A stretch of 34,666 nt of DNA, from assembly GCA_003003725.1 (NCBI GenBank), contig PVWI01000029.1, positions 1-34,666 of the forward strand, written 5' to 3'. The DNA comes from a filamentous cyanobacterium Phorm 6. GTDB lineage: Bacteria; Cyanobacteriota; Cyanobacteriia; Cyanobacteriales; Microcoleaceae. The notes under the pieces were generated by a model that saw only the letters and a list, made by a program, of their open reading frames with translations, did no database searches and had not been told where the DNA came from. Position 1 is the stretch's first letter. Each line of letters begins with the position of its first letter. Positions 23,813 to 32,377 of the stretch are shown one piece after another. The translations under genes were made by a program, and so were the position numbers.

Positions 23813-25285
23813 ATGACTGCCCAAATATTAGCAGAACGCTACGAAGTGCAGCGACAACTAGGAAAACAAACTGGTCGCCAAACCCTGCTGGCTCGCGATA
23901 TGAAAACTCAAGAATTAGTAGTTATCAAACAGCTATTCCTCGGCAGCGATTTTGAATGGCAAGACCTCAAGCTATTTGAACGGGAAGCGGAAACTTTAAA
24001 AGCACTTTCTCATCCAGCAATTCCGCGCTACCTCGACTACCTGGAAATTGACGAACCTGACAGTAAAAGCTTTGCCCTAGTACAAACTTATGTAGAGGGA
24101 AAAACTTTGGAAGAACATTTGAAAGCTGGGCGTAGTTTTAGCGAAAGCGAGGTGAAAGAATTAGCTAAATCGCTGTTAGAAATTTTGAATTATTTGCACG
24201 AGCTAAATCCGCCTGTTATTCATCGCGATATAAAACCGAGCAATATTTTATTGCACAGCAGATCCGGCAACAGTGTCGGACAAGTTTATTTAGTAGATTT
24301 TGGTTCGGTGCAGAACCAAGCTGCAAAATTTGGTGGCACAATTACTGTAATCGGAACTTATGGATATATGGCACCAGAACAATTTGGCGGGAGAGCAGTT
24401 CCCGCTTCTGACCTTTACGGTTTAGGTGCAACTGTGATTTATTTGGTAACGGGTTTGCATCCTACGGAACTGCCGCAGCAGGATTTGAGAATTCAATTTG
24501 CCGATCGCGCAGGGCAGCTCAATTCTAATTTAATTGATTGGCTGGAGTGGATGACAGAACCTAGTTTGTCCAAACGGTTATCTTCGGCTGGGGAAGCATT
24601 GCGATTCCTCAAAAATTCCCGCCCCATAGACAAAAATCCTATGAGGGTGCAGCCGCAAGGCAGCGGAACTTTTATGGAGGTGCTGCCACAAGCCAGCAAG
24701 ATTAAACTCACAAAAACTTCTGAGTTTATAGAAATTGTAATTCCGAGTCAGAAAGTCGGTTTTAGTTCAATTACCATGTTTGCATTGGCGGTTACTGCGA
24801 CTTTCCCCTTATTGCATTATATTTACACTAAATGGATAGAAATTTATTCTTCACAGATCAATCTGTCTAGTTATGTAATACAAGGAATGTTATTAAATGC
24901 CATACCAATGACTTACTTCCCTGCGATCATGGGCTTTTTAACCTTTCCACAATTCAGGGAATTGCGTCTCAGAATCGAGCGACAGCAAATTTTTTATACC
25001 AGTCATCTACTGGGGTTGACATGGAATTATTCCAAGCCTGCCCCCAGACAGGAGATTTGCCAGTTGGAAATTGAACAACTTGAATATAGAAAAGACTTCT
25101 CGGCAAAGAAATTACGAAGAGTCACTCAGATGATTGTTCAAGCCGGCAACCAAGAATATCAATTAGGAGTGAAGGAGGGACTAAGTGAATCAGAAATCGA
25201 GTGGTTAGCAACAGAAGTAAGCCAGTGGTTGGGATTGAAAATTATAAGAACTTTGACAGATGGCAAAAAAAAGATATCGATGTGA
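23813..25285 (+). CDS. Ser/Thr protein kinase with two membrane segments and a C-terminal domain
   Basis: A 490-residue kinase starting best at ATG 23813 (MTAQILAERYEVQRQLGKQT), which aligns with its neighbour; the frame is open 19 codons further upstream without a better start. The catalytic residues are complete: K39 (VVIKQLFL), HRD 137-139 (HRDIKPSNILLHS), DFG 162-164 and GTYGYMAPEQFGG. It is clearly a tandem paralog of the kinase at 22218-23546. The tail differs: two membrane segments (FALAVTATFPLLHYIY and a hydrophobic stretch near 360-380) are followed by about 110 residues of a mixed alpha-beta soluble domain. The shared catalytic part with different tails suggests different inputs. 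Confidence 0.9.
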   Translation: MTAQILAERYEVQRQLGKQTGRQTLLARDMKTQELVVIKQLFLGSDFEWQDLKLFEREAETLKALSHPAIPRYLDYLEIDEPDSKSFALVQTYVEGKTLEEHLKAGRSFSESEVKELAKSLLEILNYLHELNPPVIHRDIKPSNILLHSRSGNSVGQVYLVDFGSVQNQAAKFGGTITVIGTYGYMAPEQFGGRAVPASDLYGLGATVIYLVTGLHPTELPQQDLRIQFADRAGQLNSNLIDWLEWMTEPSLSKRLSSAGEALRFLKNSRPIDKNPMRVQPQGSGTFMEVLPQASKIKLTKTSEFIEIVIPSQKVGFSSITMFALAVTATFPLLHYIYTKWIEIYSSQINLSSYVIQGMLLNAIPMTYFPAIMGFLTFPQFRELRLRIERQQIFYTSHLLGLTWNYSKPAPRQEICQLEIEQLEYRKDFSAKKLRRVTQMIVQAGNQEYQLGVKEGLSESEIEWLATEVSQWLGLKIIRTLTDGKKKISM

Positions 25286-25538
25286 AAATATCTCCCTCGC
25301 CCAAACAAACCATTGCACCCTCAAACTGTGGGATGGGCATATCGCCCGAAGGCGTGTATTTTCCCCGCAGGCGTGACACTCCACAAGCATCATCCTCAAA
25401 TTGCCCTCGGGCCGATCGCACTCGCCCGCTTTCTCTCAATCTTATGCAGCCGTTCGGCCCGATCGCCCGTAAAATGCTATCAAAGGGATTTGGCAAGTAG
25501 CGCTCATCCCCGACATCTGTTAACTTGGAGATATTATC

Positions 25539-26051
25539 GTGGACTTATCGCTAATTCCGGCACAGCCAAAACCAGGACTGCTCAACGTCCTGATCGAAAT
25601 TACCGCCGGTAGCAAAAACAAATACGAGTTTGATAAAGACTTGCAAGCCTTTGCTCTCGATCGGGTGCTTTCTTCCTCAGTCCAATATCCGTGCGACTAC
25701 GGCTTCATACCCAACACCTTGGGCGACGACGGCGACCCGCTCGACGCTATGGTAATGATGGATGAGCCCACATTTCCAGGGTGCGTAATTCTCGCTCGTC
25801 CGATCGGAATGCTAGAAATGATCGATGGAGGCGACAGAGACGAGAAACTGTTGTGCGTTCCCGACAAAGACCCACGCTACGCCCATTATAAGTCCCTCAA
25901 AGACGTAGCGCCCCATCGCTTGGATGAAATAGCCGAATTTTTCAGATCCTACAAAAATTTGGAGAAAAAAGTCACAGAAATTCTGGGCTGGCAAGATTTC
26001 GATCAAGTAATGCCATTGGTGGAAAAGTGCATCGCAGCCGATCAGAAATAA
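25539..26051 (+). CDS. ppa: Inorganic pyrophosphatase, family I
   Basis: A 170-residue soluble enzyme hydrolysing pyrophosphate to two phosphates, pulling biosynthetic reactions forward. The signature DGDPLDAMV (D64, D66, D69) binds the metals, and upstream [10 protein letters not shown] plus downstream [11 protein letters not shown] and [10 protein letters not shown] are standard. The start is GTG 25539 with GGAG at 25527-25530, eight bases before it. The family length is normal. It stands alone between the kinase gene and a transposon remnant. Confidence 0.97.
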   Translation: MDLSLIPAQPKPGLLNVLIEITAGSKNKYEFDKDLQAFALDRVLSSSVQYPCDYGFIPNTLGDDGDPLDAMVMMDEPTFPGCVILARPIGMLEMIDGGDRDEKLLCVPDKDPRYAHYKSLKDVAPHRLDEIAEFFRSYKNLEKKVTEILGWQDFDQVMPLVEKCIAADQK

Positions 26052-26866
26052 GCCTGTAGAGCCTGTTTTTAGACCCGGAGATCCCCCTAATCCCCTTTGG
26101 TAAGGGGGGGACAAGACTATTCTTGCATCCCCGTTTTTTAGGAGATTTAGGGCGATCAAAATCAGATGGTCAAGGCAGGAAAGCACGTCCTAGCCAGCAA
26201 TCCTTGACCGCAACCAAATCAAAAATTTAGCAAGCCGAACTTAATGCAACCACTGCACGTCTAGGAATTTCATTGACACTCCCCAGCTATCGAGGCGTGG
26301 GGATTCTTGCTTCAACCGTCCTCTCGCTTGATTATTTCTAACCTCCCGTTTGGATACGTCCACAAGCGCATACGGACTGTCCGACCGCATTTGAAATGAT
26401 TTTACTCGATTTCTTGTTTCTCTTTCCTACACGCTAGTCGCACGTAGCTGAGCATTGTAGACGGGGAGAACCCAATATTGGCTATTAAGCGTTTGATCGC
26501 ACTTGCCTTTTCTATTATACCACTGTTTACAAACCTATCAGGATAAAGCCGTCCTAAAAGGACGGGGCTTTTACCCAAATTTCAGGTAAAATTGAAAAGA
26601 ATATTAGTTAAGCCAATAGAGACTAAATTTTAGCTTCTGCGCACTGCATTCTACCTTAAAGAAAATTTAACAGAAAAATTTACTGCGATCGGCTTAAATC
26701 AACGCTATCTTTATCTAAACGGATTGCTCAGAACACAGCAAATATTCAACCGTAAACAAGGTCGTAAACAGGGTGGAGAGAACGCTCTCTCAAGTCTAAA
26801 ATCAAAAAACTAACAAAGAAAAACTAAAATCTCGATTCCCAAATTCCAGCGCATAAACCTAAAAAA
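26052..26866. other. 815-bp gap with terminator-like repeat and transposon remnant
   Basis: The gap holds a C-rich/G-rich repeat (ATCCCCCTAATCCCC then AAGGGGGG, about 26080-26110) that could end the ppa transcript, and an IS200/IS605-type remnant at 26273-26570. About 300 bp of AT-rich sequence before the MBL-fold gene holds nothing that I recognise. Confidence 0.6.
26273..26570 (-). mobile_element. IS200/IS605-type element without transposase or TnpB gene
   Basis: On the plus strand the right-end side begins TTGACACTCCCC and holds an imperfect hairpin (26281-26302, CCCCAGC/GGCGTGGGG) followed by GATTCTTGCTTCAA. This is the same arrangement as at 34590-34636 and typical of cyanobacterial IS200/IS605 ends. 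The far side has a second imperfect hairpin (26546-26570, AAGCC-GTCC/GGAC-GG-GGCTT). Between them are about 240 bp with no long open frame. Read on the minus strand, the part next to the right end resembles the non-coding guide-RNA region that follows tnpB in such elements. Gene content is absent, so it must depend on a transposase elsewhere or be dead. Confidence 0.6.
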
Positions 26867-27775
26867 ATGTCTGATTCCGAACAGTCCCCCGCCAACGCAC
26901 AGCCTTCCGATCCCAAAGCCACTATGGAAAATAGTCCCTTGACCGAGTTTGTTGTTCAGTTTTGGGGCGTGCGGGGCAGCATCGCCACCCCGGGCACCAA
27001 AACAATTCGCTACGGAGGGAACACCTCTTGCGTAGAGATGCGCTTGGGCAAAAAACGCCTGATTTTTGACGGCGGCACCGGTCTGCGGGTTCTCGGCCTC
27101 AACCTGTTGCGGCAAATGCCAGTGGAAGCCCATATGTTTTTCAGTCACACTCACTGGGATCACATTCAAGGCTTTCCGTTTTTTACTCCTGCTTTTATCC
27201 CGGGGAACTGCTTTCACATTTACGGTGCGATCGCCCCGAACGGCACTACAATCAAACAGCGTCTTGCCGATCAAATGCACCACCCCAATTTTCCCGTCCC
27301 CATCCAGGTGATGCAGTCTGACCTCAAATTCAACGATTTGACTCCGGGTGATATTCTCGAACTCGACGATGTGAAAATCGAAACCGCCTTGCTAAATCAC
27401 CCGAATACCGCGATCGGATATCGAGTCACCTGGGAGGGACACACGGCCGTCTACTGCACCGATACAGAGCATTTTCCCGATCGCTTGGACGAGAATGTGG
27501 TACACCTAGCCCGCGACGCCGACGTGCTGATTTACGACGCCAACTACACCAACGAAGAATATTACAACTTGAAAACCCCGAGAGTAGGCTGGGGACACTC
27601 GACTTGGCAAGCAGGAGTAGAAATAGCCAAAGCTGCTGGAGTCAAAAAGATCGTAATGTTTCACCACGATCCCGCCCACGACGACAATTTTCTCGATGGT
27701 GTCGAAGCAGAAGTGCAAGCAGTTTTCGCCAATGGCTGCTTGGCCCGCGAAGGCATGAGCATACCAGTGATTTAG
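26867..27775 (+). CDS. MBL-fold metallo-hydrolase
   Basis: A 302-residue metallo-beta-lactamase-fold protein. Metal ligands are seen in HTHWDH (94-99), and later His/Asp candidates in LLNHPNTAIGYRV, YCTDTEHFPD and MFHHDPAHDD. The N-terminal FWGVRGSIATPG and YGGNTSCVEM are typical of a subgroup of bacterial MBL hydrolases whose substrate is mostly unknown (phosphodiesterase-like activity is plausible). The first 25 residues are polar and probably disordered. A dihaem cytochrome gene begins 17 bp after the stop, so the two are likely co-transcribed. Confidence 0.9.
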   Translation: MSDSEQSPANAQPSDPKATMENSPLTEFVVQFWGVRGSIATPGTKTIRYGGNTSCVEMRLGKKRLIFDGGTGLRVLGLNLLRQMPVEAHMFFSHTHWDHIQGFPFFTPAFIPGNCFHIYGAIAPNGTTIKQRLADQMHHPNFPVPIQVMQSDLKFNDLTPGDILELDDVKIETALLNHPNTAIGYRVTWEGHTAVYCTDTEHFPDRLDENVVHLARDADVLIYDANYTNEEYYNLKTPRVGWGHSTWQAGVEIAKAAGVKKIVMFHHDPAHDDNFLDGVEAEVQAVFANGCLAREGMSIPVI

Positions 27776-27792
27776 GAAAAAATTAATTCAGG

Positions 27793-28359
27793 ATGATCAA
27801 ACAGGCAAAACCCCGTCAGCGTCGCAGAGTAGGTTGGCGGGGGCTTTATTCAACTTTGCTAGTGTTAATAGTTGTCTGCTGTACCTGCGGATGGGTTGCA
27901 GCTCAGACTGCCTACTCTCGCACCCCCGCGCGACTTGCTCAGGTTTCTGCTGTTGATGATATCGGTACTGTCGATCGAATTCCTCAACGCTACCAACTCG
28001 GACAACAACTCTACCTCGAAAACTGCGCCACCTGTCACATCGGTTTACCACCGCAAGTCTTACCCACAGAAACATGGCGCCGATTGCTGCAAGATCCCCA
28101 ACACTACGGACAAACGCTCAAGCTGCTCGTAGACCCACCGCGCCTGCTAGTCTGGAACTACCTACAAACTTTCTCCCGTCCCCAAGCCAAAGACGAAGAA
28201 CTCGCCTACCGAGTCGCCAATTCTCGCTATTTCAAAGCTCTACATCCCAGAGTCAAAATGTCACAACCCGCAAATATCAGCAGTTGTGTAACTTGTCATC
28301 CCGGCGTGTCTCAATACAATTTCCGCAAGCTTACCGCTGAGTGGGAAAACTCCCTGTAG
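27793..28359 (+). CDS. Membrane-anchored or periplasmic dihaem cytochrome c
   Basis: A 188-residue protein. A basic N-terminus and hydrophobic stretch (about 18-38, LYSTLLVLIVVCCTCGWVAA) form a signal peptide or anchor. Two covalent haem sites follow: CATCH at 78-82 and CVTCH at 165-169. Haem attachment means the domain lies outside the cytoplasm, in the periplasm or lumen. It is probably an electron carrier. It resembles the dihaem cytochrome c family of cyanobacteria, and the partner is unknown. It lies 17 bp after the MBL-fold gene, in the same transcript. Confidence 0.88.
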   Translation: MIKQAKPRQRRRVGWRGLYSTLLVLIVVCCTCGWVAAQTAYSRTPARLAQVSAVDDIGTVDRIPQRYQLGQQLYLENCATCHIGLPPQVLPTETWRRLLQDPQHYGQTLKLLVDPPRLLVWNYLQTFSRPQAKDEELAYRVANSRYFKALHPRVKMSQPANISSCVTCHPGVSQYNFRKLTAEWENSL

Positions 28360-28480
28360 AAAATGCAGGAATTACCCACAAACTATTGAGTAGGGAGGTT
28401 ATGCGAGCTGATTAAGTTGTGGGTGTATCGCGCGAAGGCGGATGAAGAGATTTTAGACCCACGGAAAGTCATTGTAATTA

Positions 28481-28516
28481 TGTCATTCTGAGCGTAGTGA
28501 AGGACTCAGAATGACA
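28481..28516. repeat. Inverted repeat TGTCATTCTGAG/CTCAGAATGACA
   Basis: Perfect 12-bp arms (28481-28492 and 28505-28516) surround a 12-bp loop. It lies between the convergent cytochrome and small-protein genes and may act as a terminator or be a dispersed repeat. Confidence 0.85.
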
Positions 28517-28554
28517 GACATATAGATGCGTAGTTCCTGTACTCAACAAAACGG

Positions 28555-28815
28555 TTACGGATGCTTATTGACAAAATTATAAGCTTTCAAACCTCCATAG
28601 GTTAAAAGTGCCCCTACTGCCACAATTCCAGCAACTGGGAGAGTCACTGGAGCGCTCACAATAGTTGTTGCTGTCGTTGTCAAGCCCAACAAACCTGCGA
28701 GACCAGCAGCAGGCACTGTTGCAGTAGTGGCTATAGGTATGGTGGCAATTGTAATTGAACCAGCCAATGACGAACCACCAAGTGCAGTGATTCCAGCTAT
28801 CAACTCGTCTTTCAT
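28555..28815 (-). CDS. Small hydrophobic protein, unknown
   Basis: An 86-residue protein made almost entirely of Ala, Gly, Thr, Ile, Val, Leu and Pro. After MKDE there is no charged residue until about position 76 (GGLKAYNFVNKHP). Two membrane-spanning stretches separated by a Gly/Thr turn (LAGLLGLTTTATT) are likely. AAGGA about 8 bases before ATG 28815 supports translation. I do not recognise the family; a small membrane protein or pore-like peptide is possible. It lies 137 bp downstream of the aspartic protease gene on the same strand. Confidence 0.6.
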   Translation of the reverse strand: MKDELIAGITALGGSSLAGSITIATIPIATTATVPAAGLAGLLGLTTTATTIVSAPVTLPVAGIVAVGALLTYGGLKAYNFVNKHP

Positions 28816-28952
28816 CTCGATAATCCTTGTGATAATTGTATATTTCTTTCCATAAATTACCGCATATTTTGTATCCTGTCAATTTCGACTCAAAAAAAAT
28901 TAGGACTTTCCCATATCGATGCTGCAAGCACCATTTTATCAGATTGATAATC

Positions 28953-29378
28953 TCAACTATCCCTAAGTTTAGGACACACTTCAAACGCCAACTGTGAACG
29001 ATAAAAACAGACATCAAACTCCATGAAAAAGTTTAACTGGCCTAAAATAATGGGCGGATCGTTAGATTTAGCCCAAGCAAAAGCCAAACGAACAGGTAGA
29101 AAATCGCTAATTTGTGCCACAACAGCTAAACCCCTTGCTTCCACTGGCGCAAGATTACCTGCTAACGGAATTGAAAGTGTTTGCTCCTCCCAAACAGCTC
29201 CCAACGCTAAACCAACATGGTACGGTAAAACATTAAGACTCGATCCGGTATCCAACAAACCCCAAGCCTCCAAAATACACTCCCGATAGCTTAAAGTTAT
29301 GGGAATACAAGGAAAAACATTAGTTTCTCCTGCTTGATTCCTTCGTTCGATAAAAGGAAACCGTTTAGAATTTCGCAT
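28953..29378 (-). CDS. Retropepsin-like aspartic protease (clan AA)
   Basis: A 141-residue protein with the retroviral-type active-site motif LLDTGSSLNVLP (D43 T44 G45) and the second hydrophobic-hydrophobic-Gly element PPIILGQLNFF near residues 114-124. A single-domain protease of this size would work as a homodimer. There is no signal peptide, so it is cytoplasmic. Its ATG (29378) lies inside the last codons of the upstream 73-residue gene, with a 14-base overlap that suggests translational coupling. The family is known; the substrate in cyanobacteria is not. Confidence 0.82.
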   Translation of the reverse strand: MRNSKRFPFIERRNQAGETNVFPCIPITLSYRECILEAWGLLDTGSSLNVLPYHVGLALGAVWEEQTLSIPLAGNLAPVEARGLAVVAQISDFLPVRLAFAWAKSNDPPIILGQLNFFMEFDVCFYRSQLAFEVCPKLRDS

Positions 29379-29586
29379 CTTCTTTCGTTTCTTCTTCTAA
29401 TAAGCTCATTAATTTACGAGCAGCATCACCATAATCATAAGGCGACAAAACACGATAAGCCGCGCTATTATCCAATGGTTTCAACATTTCTTCTTTCGCC
29501 AATTCAGCCATTAAAAACTGCATCATTTGAAACTTCTCAGCACAGGATAATTGCCGAAGTTGGTCTAACAATTCAGGATTTGACAT
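29365..29586 (-). CDS. Small helical partner of the aspartic protease gene
   Basis: A 73-residue, mostly helical acidic protein. N-terminal helices (ELLDQLRQLSCAEKFQMMQF, LMAELAKEE) precede a segment with SPYDYGDAARKLMSLLEEE, which resembles small antitoxin-like proteins that sit before toxin or enzyme genes. Its 3' end overlaps the start of the protease gene by 14 bases. AAGG occurs upstream of ATG 29586. Function is unassigned; its regular coding and coupling support a real gene. Confidence 0.7.
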   Translation of the reverse strand: MSNPELLDQLRQLSCAEKFQMMQFLMAELAKEEMLKPLDNSAAYRVLSPYDYGDAARKLMSLLEEETKEDAKF

Positions 29587-29724
29587 AAAACAACCTTGAA
29601 TTCATTTTTATATCTTACCACGATCTTGAGATTAGAACCACTCCAAAACATCTTGCTTCCAAATCTTTATCTGCGTTCATCAGCGTTCATCAGCCCCCAT
29701 CTGCGGTTAAAATAAAAACCAAAA

Positions 29725-29817
29725 CTAAACAGGCAAAAACAGTTCCGAAAAACTAATTTCAATCTCAGGAAAAGCCAGCATTCTAATAACAGCATTATCT
29801 GCAACAACTATCTCATA
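29725..29817 (-). pseudogene. C-terminal remnant of a Uma2-family (DUF820) protein
   Basis: An open stretch of 30 codons bounded by stops reads ...EIVVADNAVIRMLAFPEIEI then SFSELFLPV and a stop, which looks like the C-terminal end of Uma2-type endonuclease-like proteins common in cyanobacteria. There is no start codon region and no room for the remaining roughly 150 residues, because the neighbouring gene begins 18 bp upstream. Confidence 0.5.
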
Positions 29818-29834
29818 TTATAGCAATTGCCAAT

Positions 29835-30971
29835 TCAGTCAAAAAACACTGATTTGTCGGGCGTTGGTCGATCGCCCTTTTGGAAGCGCTCCCAAGACTG
29901 CTTTAACTGAGCAGGAGCCGGGTATTCCTTATCATAAACCACCAGCACATTCGTCAAATTCCGTCCCGCAGGCAATACAATTTTCCCTTGATGAGCCAAA
30001 CCAACCGAAGCGCCACCATCCAAATTCATCGCTTCAAAACAGCCGATAGCCCGCATAACATTAGCTTCTGCTTCCAAAGACAAACTATCCAGAAAAGTAA
30101 CCAAAAATAACTTATCTCTCGAAGCCGGAAAGCCGATCGCAGTTCTCGATCCCACACCCAAAACATGAGAATCTTTAAAACCTTCCGACAAAGGAGACAG
30201 CCAAACTTTACCTTCTTTGACCAATCTCGGCCCGCAAGTCAGAGAAAACCAATGTTGACTCCAATCCGGCTTACCTTGGGTTCTAGCTGTCACCATTTCC
30301 AGTTGGTTTCCGGCTTTAATTCCCAAAGTCGTCCCGTAATTTTCCCATCGGCTGTATTTCAGAAACTTACCCGCCGCCACCATATTTCCCAGCACAGATT
30401 TCTGATCGTCTTTGCCAAAAAAAGTCCCGTTAGCAACAACAGCAGCCCGGTAACGCGCCACCATATTTTCAAAAGGTTCGTCACCCCTAGTTACTTGAGA
30501 ATTATTTGCTAAAGCTGCATCATTAGCTAATCCAATTGTGATATAAATTTCCGGGTCTGCGAGGTCAATAGTTGTGAGATAAAAACTTGCGCCAGCTACA
30601 GTTTTACTGCTGATTTCTACGGGTTTTCCTGCGTTGGCTGAACGTTTGATAATTGGAGATTGAGACTGCTGCACAGCCGGAGATTTTTTAAGAGATTTGA
30701 CAATCGGATTACTCGGGAGAGGTTGATTGGTTTTTTCTGAGTTGACAATGGGATTGTTGGGGAGAAGTTGAGGAATTTGATTTGATTGTTTGTTAGATAA
30801 AAAAGCAAGTGATTTTTGCCACAATTGACCCGCCAGAGTCAAGAAATTATCTCGATTTTGGACAACAGAAAAATAGTCAGCCAAAACCCGCGCCAAAGCT
30901 AGACCCATTAAAAACAAAAAAGTGCGACGCAGCATTGGCTGACAGCCTTGAGCCTGTTTGGGTTTAGACAT
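29835..30971 (-). CDS. Phosphodiester glycosidase family protein, membrane-anchored
   Basis: A 378-residue protein with an N-terminal anchor or signal (RRTFLFLMGLALARVLADYF, about 15-34), then a low-complexity linker (about 60-115, repeating NPIVNS/NPIVKS/SPIIKRS), then a NAGPA-like catalytic domain. Diagnostic pieces are VVANGTFFGKDD, LTCGPRLVKEGKVWLSP, SRTAIGF and the conserved AMNLDGGASVGL near the end. The domain probably acts outside the cytoplasmic membrane on a phosphodiester-linked sugar or cell-wall polymer; the exact substrate is unknown. It is divergent from galK. Confidence 0.88.
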   Translation of the reverse strand: MSKPKQAQGCQPMLRRTFLFLMGLALARVLADYFSVVQNRDNFLTLAGQLWQKSLAFLSNKQSNQIPQLLPNNPIVNSEKTNQPLPSNPIVKSLKKSPAVQQSQSPIIKRSANAGKPVEISSKTVAGASFYLTTIDLADPEIYITIGLANDAALANNSQVTRGDEPFENMVARYRAAVVANGTFFGKDDQKSVLGNMVAAGKFLKYSRWENYGTTLGIKAGNQLEMVTARTQGKPDWSQHWFSLTCGPRLVKEGKVWLSPLSEGFKDSHVLGVGSRTAIGFPASRDKLFLVTFLDSLSLEAEANVMRAIGCFEAMNLDGGASVGLAHQGKIVLPAGRNLTNVLVVYDKEYPAPAQLKQSWERFQKGDRPTPDKSVFFD

Positions 30972-31300
30972 AAAAAAATCTCAGCTATGATTATTGTATG
31001 GCAAACTGTTTTCGATAGGTGTGACTACAAAGGGCGATCGGACTAATTCACAAAATCCCCATAGTAGAGTGTGCAATACCAGCCCGCTGGCTGAGTACGA
31101 TCCTCTTCTAGGGCTGCGCTAACGACCTATTTACGTCATCCTACCCGTGGGCGATCGCTAATAACCAGATTTATTGCCGCTCGCGGTTAAAAAAAAGCCG
31201 ATCGAGCGATCGTCCCGTAGTAAAAAAAATCAACAATCAAAAATAAGTTTATCTCTTCCCAATTCCCAATTCCTAATTCCAAATTCGCAATTACCCAAAA
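30972..31300. other. Divergent promoter region between the glycosidase gene and galK
   Basis: This 329-bp gap should contain promoters for both divergent genes, but I cannot place them. A degenerate AATTCCC heptamer array (about 31256-31292) sits right before galK and leaves no clear Shine-Dalgarno site. Several GCGATCGC-type words are present. Confidence 0.5.
31256..31292. repeat. Degenerate heptamer repeat before galK
   Basis: Units related to CCCAATT (CCCAATT, CCTAATT, CCAAATT, CGCAATT) run in tandem to within 8 bp of the galK ATG. The family is the same as before gatC and recN, but more decayed. Confidence 0.8.
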
Positions 31301-32377
31301 ATGAACTTTCAACGAGTATTTGGTACATTACCCAAAACCCAAGCCAGCGCACCCGGAAGAGTAAACCTGCTGGGCGAGCACACAGACTACAACGAAGGAT
31401 TTGTACTCCCGACTGCAATTCCCCAGCGCACGACAGTACAAATCGGCCCTAGCAGCGACGATCGACACCATTTTTATTCAGCAGAATATGACGAGCTCAT
31501 AAATTTTTCAGACGACGATACCATACCGCAAACATTCGTCACCTATATCTGTGGCTGCCTCAGACTTGTAGAAAAAGAAGGATACAAAATACCGCCAATA
31601 AACCTCTACATTACCTCAAATGTGCCGATCGGAGCCGGTTTGTCCAGCAGCGCTGCTTTAGAAATAGCTACCCTCAGAGGAATCCGCGCCCTGCTGCAAA
31701 TCCCCGTAGACGACTTGCGGCTAGCTCAAATAGGACAGCAAGTCGAAATCCGGTATGCCGGCTTGAACTGCGGCATTATGGATCAAATGGCGTCGAGTTT
31801 AGCAGACACCAACACCATGCTATTTATCGACACCCGCAGTCTCGAATACCGCCCAGTACCCTTTCCCGCAGGTACAGAAATTTTAGTAATTGACAGCGGC
31901 GAAAGCCACAACCTAGCAGCAGGAAGCGGCTACAACAAGCGACGCGCCGAGTGCAAGGAATCCGCACGGATATTAGGAGTTAAAGCTCTCAGGGATATCG
32001 CCGATCCCAAAGCAGTCGCAATATTGCCAGAACCTCTCAGGAGGCGATCGCGCCACGTAGTTACCGAAAACAACCGCGTGCTCGAAGCCGTAAAATCACC
32101 CGCCAAGCGTTTCGGCGAGCTAATGAATGCTTCCCACGCCAGCCAGCGCGACGACTACGAAGTTTCGACACCAGCAGTAGACGCCCTGGCGGCCATCTTG
32201 CAGTCAATCCCCGGAGTCTTCGGCGCAAGGCTGACGGGCGGAGGTTTTGGCGGTGCTTGCGTAGCGCTGGTTGAGACTGGGAAAGCCCATGTTATCGCAT
32301 CAGAGGCGATCGATCGCTACCAGCGCGCGGGTTATACCGGCCGCATTTTGGTTCCCGAAGTTAAACTTAATTCTTAA
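31301..32377 (+). CDS. galK: Galactokinase
   Basis: A 358-residue GHMP kinase phosphorylating galactose at C1 for the Leloir pathway. The galactokinase signature GRVNLLGEHTDY is at 19-30, the ATP-binding GAGLSSSAAL at 111-120, LNCGIMDQMAS follows, and the C-terminal GHMP motif LTGGGFGGA is at 311-319. Length and motifs are complete. No other galactose genes are adjacent. The last 11 bases overlap the end of the convergent cupin gene. Confidence 0.95.
   Translation: MNFQRVFGTLPKTQASAPGRVNLLGEHTDYNEGFVLPTAIPQRTTVQIGPSSDDRHHFYSAEYDELINFSDDDTIPQTFVTYICGCLRLVEKEGYKIPPINLYITSNVPIGAGLSSSAALEIATLRGIRALLQIPVDDLRLAQIGQQVEIRYAGLNCGIMDQMASSLADTNTMLFIDTRSLEYRPVPFPAGTEILVIDSGESHNLAAGSGYNKRRAECKESARILGVKALRDIADPKAVAILPEPLRRRSRHVVTENNRVLEAVKSPAKRFGELMNASHASQRDDYEVSTPAVDALAAILQSIPGVFGARLTGGGFGGACVALVETGKAHVIASEAIDRYQRAGYTGRILVPEVKLNS

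Noticed and set aside
25286-25538. Short open frames on both strands before ppa
   Set aside because: They have no family resemblance and overlap one another; the region is more likely the ppa promoter and leader.
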